Shown piece after piece: positions 58,512-64,000 of a DNA stretch of 64,000 bases. Source of the stretch: Geodermatophilus amargosae (GTDB taxonomy: Bacteria > Actinomycetota > Actinomycetes > Mycobacteriales > Geodermatophilaceae); contig NZ_FPBA01000015.1 of assembly GCF_900116515.1 (NCBI RefSeq), positions 1 through 64,000 of the forward strand. The letters run 5' to 3'. The position numbers were made by a program, and so were the translations under genes. Position 1 is the first letter of the stretch, and the number at the start of each line of letters is the position of its first letter. The notes beneath the pieces are model-generated. The model did no database searches, had not been told where the DNA came from, and saw nothing but the letters and a program-made list of their open reading frames with translations.

Positions 58512-59300
58512 GTGCGCCTCTCCCGCGCATCGGTCCGCTCGCTGCGCACCGGCGTCCTCGGCATCGTCGCGCTGGTCGCCCTGTGGTGGCTGGCGGCCGC
58601 CACCGTGCTCTCCGGCGCACGGATCCCGACGCCTGACGGCGTGGTGGCCACCGCGGTCGACGACGGCCTCGGCTTCTACGCGCTGCACTTCGGGATGACG
58701 CTGCAGGAGGCCGCGGTCGGGTTCGCCTACGGCACCGTCGCCGGCCTCGTCGTCGCCTCGCTCGTGCTGCTGCTGCCCGTCGCCGAGCGGGTCCTCATGC
58801 AGGTCGCGGTGCTGAGCTACTGCGTGCCGCTGGTGGCGATCGCGCCGGTGCTGTTCATCGTCATCGGCAACCCCGACGAGGGGCAGCGCTCCGGCACCGC
58901 CACCGCGCTGGCCGCCCTGTCGGTCTTCTTCACCACCGTCGTCGGCACGGTGCTCGGGCTGCGCTCCGCCGACCGGTCGAGCCTGGACGTGGTGAGCGTC
59001 TTCGGCGGCGGGCGGGTGCGCCGGCTGGTGAAGGTGCAGCTGGTCGCGGCGCTGCCCTCGATCCTCGGCGCCATGCGGATCGGCGCGCCCGCGGCGTTCC
59101 TGGGCGCGATCCTCGGCGAGTACGTCGGGGGAGTGCAGCGTGGCGTCGCGCTCGTCCTCAAGATCGCCCAGCAGAACGTCGACGTCGAGCAGGCCTGGGC
59201 GGTCGGCATCGGCTGCGCCCTGGTGGCCGGCGCCTTCTACGCCCTGTTCGGCCTGGTCGGCCGACTGGTCACGCCGTGGTCCCGCGGGGCCGCGTCATGA
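58512..59300 (+). CDS. ABC transporter permease 1 (SsuC-like)
   Basis: A 262-residue permease with about six hydrophobic segments, starting GVLGIVALVALWWLAAATV. The coupling (EAA) loop is represented by VFGGGRVRRLVKVQLVAALP near residue 160, and AFLGAILGEYVGGVQRGVAL follows, both typical for this class. GTG 58512 begins directly after the ATPase stop. It differs clearly from the next permease, so the transporter is probably a heterodimer in the membrane. Confidence 0.9.
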   Translation: MRLSRASVRSLRTGVLGIVALVALWWLAAATVLSGARIPTPDGVVATAVDDGLGFYALHFGMTLQEAAVGFAYGTVAGLVVASLVLLLPVAERVLMQVAVLSYCVPLVAIAPVLFIVIGNPDEGQRSGTATALAALSVFFTTVVGTVLGLRSADRSSLDVVSVFGGGRVRRLVKVQLVAALPSILGAMRIGAPAAFLGAILGEYVGGVQRGVALVLKIAQQNVDVEQAWAVGIGCALVAGAFYALFGLVGRLVTPWSRGAAS

Positions 59301-60148
59301 CCGCGTTGCTGCCCGGGGCCGAGGAGGCGACCGCCCCGGTCGCCGGCCGGACCGGCTCGACGCTGCGGGCGGTGGTCCGCCAGGTCGCCACCACGGTGCT
59401 GGTGATCGGTGTGGTGGTGCTGCTCTGGGTCGTCGCGCTGCGCGTCTGGGACGTCTCGCCCTACGTCGGCAAGACACCGGCGGAGGTGTGGACCACCCTC
59501 TTCGGCGACGACGACTCCGCCGAGCTCCGCACCGAGATCTGGGCGCTGCTGCAGCAGACCCTGACCGACGCCGCCGTCGGGTTCGCCGCCGGCATGCTGA
59601 CGGCGGTCGTGCTGGCGGCGGTCGTCGTCCGGTCGAAGGCGCTCGAGGGCGCGGTGATGCCGGTGGCGCTGGTGCTGCAGACCGTCCCGCTCATCGCGCT
59701 GGCGCCGATCCTCATCCTGCTCGTCGGCCGCGGCTACGGCGTCGTCGCCATCATGAGCGCGATCGTCGTGCTGTTCCCGGCGCTGGTGAACATCGTGCTG
59801 GGCCTGCGCTCGGTGACGCCGCAGATGCGCGACCTGGTGCTGGTCTACGGCGGGTCGCCGTCGACCGTGCTGCTCAAGGTCGGCTTCCCCTCCGCCCTGC
59901 CCGCGCTGTTCGCCTCGGTGCGGATCGCGGTGCCCGGCGCGCTCACCGGCGCGCTGCTCGCCGAGTGGCTCGCCACCGGCAAGGGCATCGGCTACGCCGT
60001 CGTCTCCGCCGCCAACCGCTCGCAGAACGCGCGCGTGTGGGCGCTGGTCGTCGTCGTCAGCCTCACCGCGCTGCTGCTCTACCTGGTCGCCCAGCTGGTG
60101 GAGACCGCCGTCCTCGGCCGGTTCGGACGACCGGGGGGCGCCCGGTGA
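59297..60148 (+). CDS. ABC transporter permease 2 (SsuC-like)
   Basis: A 283-residue permease with about six hydrophobic segments. An N-terminal extension of about 30 residues precedes VATTVLVIGVVVLLWVVALRV. The EAA-type loop is VYGGSPSTVLLKVGFPSALP, and ALTGALLAEWLATGKGIGYAV follows. It has a full SsuC/ThiX-type core. ATG 59297 overlaps the stop of permease 1 as ATGA, and its own stop overlaps the deaminase start as GTGA. Two different permeases with one ATPase occur in riboflavin-type and pyrimidine-type uptake systems. Confidence 0.9.
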   Translation: MTALLPGAEEATAPVAGRTGSTLRAVVRQVATTVLVIGVVVLLWVVALRVWDVSPYVGKTPAEVWTTLFGDDDSAELRTEIWALLQQTLTDAAVGFAAGMLTAVVLAAVVVRSKALEGAVMPVALVLQTVPLIALAPILILLVGRGYGVVAIMSAIVVLFPALVNIVLGLRSVTPQMRDLVLVYGGSPSTVLLKVGFPSALPALFASVRIAVPGALTGALLAEWLATGKGIGYAVVSAANRSQNARVWALVVVVSLTALLLYLVAQLVETAVLGRFGRPGGAR

Positions 60149-61248
60149 GCGCCCCGGCGAGCAGAGCTGCCGGCGTGCACTCCACGCCGGTGCCGGCCGA
60201 CCCGGCCGTCGACGCGATGGTGGCCGCGCTGCCCAAGGTCAGCCTGCACTGCCACCTCATCGGCAGCGTGGCCCCGCAGACCGTGGTCGACCTCGCCCGC
60301 AAGCACGCAGTGGCCCTCGGCCGGTCGGCCGACGACCTCTACGACCACTCGAGCTACGAGGACCTCGGCGAGTTCCTCCGCGTGCTCGACGTGATCGGCT
60401 CGCTGATCCGCGACGTCGAGGACTTCTCCCGCGTGACCTACGAGTCGCTGACCGCCGGCGGTGCCGACCACGGGGTGCTCTACCGCGAGGTGCACCTGAG
60501 CCCGCCCGGCCACCCCGGCGTGCCGTACCCGCGGATCCTGGAAGGCGTCCTGGCCGGTGCGCGCGCCGCGGAGGCCGACACCGGGATCCGGGCCGGCTTC
60601 GTGGTCGGCATCTGCCGGGAGCGCAGCGGCGCGGCCGCCGTCGAGCTGGTCGAGCAGGTGGTGGAGCACCGGGCCGACGAGGTGCTCGGCATCGGCCTGG
60701 ACTACGCGGAGGTCAACGGCCCGCCGGCCCGCTTCGCCGAGGCGTTCCGGCTCGCCGGGCGCGCCGGGCTGCGGCGGACGGCGCACTCCGAGTCGGGCCC
60801 GCCGCACCACGTCGAGGTCCTCCTGGACGAGCTGGGCTGCAGCCGGGTGGACCACGGCTACCACGTGGTCGACGACCCGGCGATCACCGCGCGGTGCGTG
60901 GCGGAGCGGGTGCCCTTCACCTGCACCCCGGTCGGCTCCGACATCGGCCGCTACTCCGGCAGCGGCGACGGCACGCACCGGCGGATCGCGGAGATGGTCG
61001 ACGCCGGGCTGCTCGTGACGATCGACAGCGACGACCCGCCGATGTTCGGCACCGACCCGACCCACGACCACCGCGTCCTCGCGCACGCGCTCGGCTGGCG
61101 CCGCGACCGGCTCGCCGCCCTCACCCGCAACGCCGTCGAGGCCTGCTGGCTCGACGACGCCGACAAGGCCGCCCTGCTCGCCCGCGTCGAGGCCGCGGTG
61201 GCCGCCACCCCCGACGCGCCGCCCGCCCTCCAGGAGGACCCCGCATGA
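60145..61248 (+). CDS. adenosine deaminase-like amidohydrolase with altered HAGE motif
   Basis: A 367-residue metal-dependent hydrolase of the adenosine/adenine deaminase group. Zinc ligands are visible as His35 and His37 in SLHCHLIGS, His214 in RTAHSESGPP, and Asp294 in TIDSDDPPMF; His237 in RVDHGYH is the usual second catalytic residue. In deaminases His214 is followed by AGE, with the catalytic Glu three residues on. Here the order is Ser-Glu-Ser, so the Glu is displaced by one and Ser stands in its place. It may use a different substrate or geometry. GTG 60145 overlaps the transporter gene. It probably releases ammonia from the imported compound, which is inference. Confidence 0.85.
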   Translation: MSAPASRAAGVHSTPVPADPAVDAMVAALPKVSLHCHLIGSVAPQTVVDLARKHAVALGRSADDLYDHSSYEDLGEFLRVLDVIGSLIRDVEDFSRVTYESLTAGGADHGVLYREVHLSPPGHPGVPYPRILEGVLAGARAAEADTGIRAGFVVGICRERSGAAAVELVEQVVEHRADEVLGIGLDYAEVNGPPARFAEAFRLAGRAGLRRTAHSESGPPHHVEVLLDELGCSRVDHGYHVVDDPAITARCVAERVPFTCTPVGSDIGRYSGSGDGTHRRIAEMVDAGLLVTIDSDDPPMFGTDPTHDHRVLAHALGWRRDRLAALTRNAVEACWLDDADKAALLARVEAAVAATPDAPPALQEDPA

Positions 61249-62291
61249 GCACGCCGTTCACCGTCCCGACCGTCGACGTCTCGCCCTACGTCGGGGCCGG
61301 CACCCCGGAGGAGCGCGCGGCGGCGGCCGCGGCGTTCGACGAGGCGGCTCGCACCGTGGGCTTCGTGCAGGTGGTCGGCCACGGCGTCCCGACCGCCGTC
61401 ACCGACGCCTTCGCCGCCGCCCTCGACGAGTTCTTCGCCCTCCCGCTGGAGGTGAAGAAGCGCTACCGCACGCCGCCGGCGGTCAACCGCGGCTACGCCC
61501 CGCCCAAGACCGAGTCGCTGAGCCTCAGCCTCGGACTCGCGCCGTCCAACCGGATGCACGACTTCTTCGAGGCGTTCAACGTGGGTGCGGCGGTCTCGGA
61601 CTTCCCGGGGCTCGACCTGCCGGAGGCCGACTACCCCGAGAACGTCTGGCCGGCCGAGGCGCCGTCGTTCCGCGACGCCGTCTCGGCGTACTCCGCGGAG
61701 GCCTCGCGGGTGGCGCGCACCCTGACCACGCTGTTCGCCGACGCGCTCGGCCTGCCGGAGGGCTTCTTCGAGCGCCACACCGACCACAGCCTCGACGTGC
61801 TCCGGATGAACAACTACGCCCTCGAGCCCGGCGGGCTCGAGCTCGACGGCGACCTGACCGGCATGGGGGAGCACACCGACTACGGCATCGTCACGGTGCT
61901 GTGGGCCGACCAGGTCGCCGGCCTGCAGGTGCTCGGCCGCGACGGCGGCTGGCACGACGTCATGCCGGCCGACGGCGCGCTGCTGATCAACCTCGGCGAC
62001 CTGATGGCGCGGTGGACCAACGACCGCTGGATGTCGACCCTGCACCGGGTCAAGCCGCCGATCGTGGACGGCACGATCCAGCGGCGGCGCAGCGCGGCGT
62101 TCTTCCACGACGGCAACGTCGACGCCCTCGTCGAGACCCTGCCGACCTGCGTCGGCGAGGGCTCGCCGTACCCGCCGATCACCGTCGGCGAGCACATCCG
62201 CGCCAAGCTCGCCGGCTCGCGGGCCGGCGTGGCCAACGCCGACGCCGACCGCGAGGCCGCGCGGGTGCTGGCGGCGCAGGGCGGCGCCTGA
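61245..62291 (+). CDS. isopenicillin N synthase-family 2-oxoglutarate/Fe(II) dioxygenase
   Basis: A 348-residue double-stranded beta-helix enzyme. The N-domain starts VPTVDVSPYVGAG and has GFVQVVGHGVP; the core has GEHTDYGIVT (Fe ligands His and Asp), STLHRVKPP (second His), and RRRSAAFF, whose Arg and Ser would bind 2-oxoglutarate. An unusual loop, SLSLGLAPSNRMHDFFEAFN, sits before the core. It should hydroxylate, demethylate or oxidatively open a ring. ATG 61245 overlaps the deaminase stop, so the two reactions are probably linked. The substrate cannot be read from sequence. Confidence 0.9.
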   Translation: MSTPFTVPTVDVSPYVGAGTPEERAAAAAAFDEAARTVGFVQVVGHGVPTAVTDAFAAALDEFFALPLEVKKRYRTPPAVNRGYAPPKTESLSLSLGLAPSNRMHDFFEAFNVGAAVSDFPGLDLPEADYPENVWPAEAPSFRDAVSAYSAEASRVARTLTTLFADALGLPEGFFERHTDHSLDVLRMNNYALEPGGLELDGDLTGMGEHTDYGIVTVLWADQVAGLQVLGRDGGWHDVMPADGALLINLGDLMARWTNDRWMSTLHRVKPPIVDGTIQRRRSAAFFHDGNVDALVETLPTCVGEGSPYPPITVGEHIRAKLAGSRAGVANADADREAARVLAAQGGA

Positions 62292-62337
62292 GGACCCTCC
62301 GGCGCGGACGGCACCCCTGCAGCGGGTCCGGGCGCCC

Positions 62338-62343
62338 TACGGT
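62338..62343 (+). promoter_or_regulatory. candidate -10 for a leaderless mRNA
   Basis: TACGGT fits TANNNT and ends eight bases before the ATG at 62352, so transcription would start at the start codon. No ribosome binding site precedes the ATG, in agreement with a leaderless transcript separate from the transporter operon. Confidence 0.45.
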
Positions 62344-62351
62344 GCGGCGCC

Positions 62352-62756
62352 ATGGCGCAGCGGACGACGCTCCTGGCGGTCACCTCGGCGCAGCTGGCGG
62401 CGCAGGCGGCCGGCCACGTCGTCGCACTGCGGCGGCGCCGGTACTTCGACGTCCCGTTCATGACGGGGAGCCCCGAGCACCTGGTCCGGGACTGGCTGTG
62501 GTTCGGCACCGCCTACAGCGCGCCCCCGTACCTGCTCGGGCTCGAGGTCTGGGCCCTCGGCCGGCTGCTCCGCGGGCCGGACGACCGTGCGCGCTGGGTG
62601 CTGCGGTGGCTGGGCACCGGCCTGACGCTGGGCTACCTCAGCGAGCGGTGCAGCCGCGTCCGGGTCCGCCCGGGCGGCCTCGACCCGGTCGAGACGCCGG
62701 TCGTCGTGGTCGGGTGGGGCTGCGCGGCGGCGCTGGCCGTCCTCGCCCGCCGCTGA
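62352..62756 (+). CDS. small membrane protein, hypothetical
   Basis: A 134-residue protein. LLAVTSAQLAAQAAGHVVAL near the start, SAPPYLLGLEVWALGRLL in the middle, and VVVVGWGCAAALAVLA at the end are probable membrane helices, with a basic RRRRYFDVPFM loop after the first. I recognise no family. It follows the dioxygenase gene by 60 bases, and a -10 in the gap suggests its own promoter. It is convergent with the second DivIVA-like gene. Confidence 0.65.
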   Translation: MAQRTTLLAVTSAQLAAQAAGHVVALRRRRYFDVPFMTGSPEHLVRDWLWFGTAYSAPPYLLGLEVWALGRLLRGPDDRARWVLRWLGTGLTLGYLSERCSRVRVRPGGLDPVETPVVVVGWGCAAALAVLARR

Positions 62757-62773
62757 GCGTCGGCGGACCCGGC

Positions 62774-63694
62774 TCAGGGCACCCGCCAGGACCACTGCCG
62801 CCGGCCCAGGCGGTCGAGGAGCCGGGGGAGGGAGATCGGCCGTCGGCCGTCGGCCGGGACGGGGACCGCCGCGGCCAGTCGGTCGACCTCCGCCGCGAGT
62901 GCGGCCCGCCTCCCCTCGAGCGCCGCGACGTCGGCGAGCAGAGCGGCCCGGCGCGTTCCCGCGTCACGATCGAGGCGCTCGCGGGCCGCGGCCGCCTCGT
63001 CGTCCGCCCGCCGCCGCTCGTCCCGTCCGGTCTCCATCACGCGGAGGACCTCGTCCCGGGCCTGCAGCCGGGCGACGTCCGCATCGTCCCGGGCCCGCTG
63101 CCGGATCCGGCCGGCGTGCTCGGCGGCCCGCTGTTCGACCAGCCGCGCCTCCTCGAGCAGTGCGTCGGCCGCCGCGCGGGCGTCCGCGACCACCCGCTCG
63201 GCCCCGGCGGTCGACTCGGCGAGCCGGGCCGCCGCGTCGGCGAGCAGCTGCCCGGCGCGGTCCTCGGCGCCGGCCAGCACCTGCTCCGCGCGGGCGACCG
63301 TCCGCGCGGCCTCCGCGGCGGCGGCGGTGCGATCGGCCTCGGCCTCGGCCCGCAGGCCCTCGGCCTCGTCGGCCGCCACGGCGAGCACCGACCCGATCCG
63401 GGAGGACAGCCGGAGGGACTCCGCGCCTCCGCACGAGTGGGCCAGCAACCGCTGGGCGTCCTCGAGGTCGGCCCTGGTCCGCAGGTGCCGTGTCAGGAGG
63501 TGCTCGCGCTCGCGGTCCGCGGTGGCGAGCTCGTCCTCGGCCCACCGGACGTAGGTGTCGACCTGGAATCGGTCGTAGCCGGCCACGACCCGGCGGAACG
63601 CCGGCGCGGCCTCGAGGACCGTGGGCAGGTCGCCCGAGACGTCGGGGCGCCGGCGGCCGGCCTCGTCGTCGGTGTGCAGCTCGGTGGTCGTCAT
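62774..63694 (-). CDS. DivIVA-like coiled-coil protein, copy 2
   Basis: A 306-residue relative of the protein at 36141-36989. Residues 1-30 are polar, then PDVSGDLPTVLEAAPAFRR leads into VVAGYDRFQVDTYVRWAEDE, the DivIVA-type lipid-binding segment. An Ala/Glu/Arg-rich coiled coil runs to about residue 280. The C-terminus ends RLLDRLGRRQWSWRVP, a basic, Trp-containing tail the other copy lacks and which could touch membrane. ATG 63694 follows GGAGGGAGG. The shared N-terminal motif, with little else conserved, points to old duplication and separate partners. Confidence 0.75.
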   Translation of the reverse strand: MTTTELHTDDEAGRRRPDVSGDLPTVLEAAPAFRRVVAGYDRFQVDTYVRWAEDELATADREREHLLTRHLRTRADLEDAQRLLAHSCGGAESLRLSSRIGSVLAVAADEAEGLRAEAEADRTAAAAEAARTVARAEQVLAGAEDRAGQLLADAAARLAESTAGAERVVADARAAADALLEEARLVEQRAAEHAGRIRQRARDDADVARLQARDEVLRVMETGRDERRRADDEAAAARERLDRDAGTRRAALLADVAALEGRRAALAAEVDRLAAAVPVPADGRRPISLPRLLDRLGRRQWSWRVP

Positions 63695-63911
63695 CCCTGC
63701 CTCCCTCCGCGGGACCCGTCCCGGGTGCCGGGACGCTAGGGCGGTCCGGGGGCATGCGGCCCGGTGCGGGGCGGAGATCACCGGGGGGAGCGCGTCGGGC
63801 CGCCTGATCGGGTTCAGCCGCGCACGGCCGTCGCGGAGCGTGACTCGCCCGGCCGGGTGGAGCGGCCCGGCGCGGGACCCGTGGGCCCGCGGCGTGCCGC
63901 ACCCTCGTCCC

Positions 63912-64000
63912 ATGACGCCGGATCCGCCCCTCCGCCCGGGGAGCATGACCGCCTCGCCGTGGGCCGGCTGGGAGGACGTCCTGACCGGGCTGCTGCTCCT
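63912..64000 (+). CDS. N-terminal fragment of a rightward gene, perhaps SPW-repeat type
   Basis: ATG 63912 opens a frame that runs off the window after 29 codons. The end reads SPWAGWEDVLTGLLL, which resembles the Trp-containing first helix of SPW-repeat membrane proteins, but the fragment is too short for a firm call. A second in-frame ATG (MTASPWAG) starts 11 codons later. It is divergent from the DivIVA-like gene across 217 bases. Confidence 0.4.
   Translation, partial: MTPDPPLRPGSMTASPWAGWEDVLTGLLL

Overview
The window is a 64 kb stretch of very GC-rich actinobacterial chromosome. Third codon positions are almost all G or C, GTG starts are frequent, and many stop and start codons overlap as GTGA or ATGA. 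The gene set (F420/LLM oxidoreductase, Sdh1-type succinate dehydrogenase, LuxR two-component genes, SNF2 helicase, DivIVA-like coiled-coil proteins, ole hydrocarbon genes with an oleB-oleC fusion) fits a soil or rock actinobacterium. Geodermatophilaceae (Blastococcus, Geodermatophilus, Modestobacter) or a close relative is my best guess, but that is inference. I see no rRNA, tRNA, CRISPR array, prophage or intact insertion sequence.

Layout. 1-420: the start of a leftward gene cut by the window edge, then non-coding DNA. 420-10816 (minus): a RibD-like reductase, then a tightly overlapped seven-gene catabolic operon: acyl-CoA dehydrogenase, TIGR03084-type protein, AtuA-like protein, biotin-dependent acyl-CoA carboxylase beta and alpha, acyl-CoA synthetase and LiuC/AtuE-like hydratase. 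It resembles acyclic-terpene or 3-methyl-branched acyl-CoA degradation. 11053-19472: a secreted TIM-barrel epimerase-like protein, a patatin/acyltransferase pair, an alcohol dehydrogenase, MMPL and DHA2 exporters and an NTF2-like protein. 19535-23986: acyl-CoA synthetase, LLM oxidoreductase, and an Lrp/AsnC regulator divergent from 4-hydroxyphenylpyruvate dioxygenase. 24034-28630 (minus): oleA, fused oleBC and oleD for long-chain olefin synthesis.

28792-38909: mixed genes, including a beta-propeller protein, a degenerate STAS protein beside a 15-bp tandem repeat, a kinase-flippase fusion, a carotenoid oxygenase, an NRDE protein, a DivIVA-like protein, a decayed cupin gene, and a XRE regulator divergent from a methionine aminopeptidase with a paired direct repeat between them. 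38925-43297 (minus): a frameshifted membrane terpene cyclase-like gene and an Sdh1-type sdhCAB operon led by a small conserved-looking gene. 43519-54218: flavin oxidase, type B carboxylesterase, lipid kinase, lipoprotein, two-component locus, CPBP protease and Abhydrolase_9 protein.

54219-62291 ends with a SNF2 helicase, a strong terminator and then a six-gene operon: ABC transporter (SsuA/THI5-like binding protein, ATPase, two different permeases), an adenosine-deaminase-like hydrolase and a 2-oxoglutarate/Fe(II)-type dioxygenase. Upstream of it is a four-block element with exactly the GlnR spacing (5-6-5-6-5-6-5). This suggests nitrogen-controlled uptake and deamination of an N-heterocycle and is the best candidate here for an undescribed system. 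A second DivIVA-like gene and the start of a truncated gene close the window.
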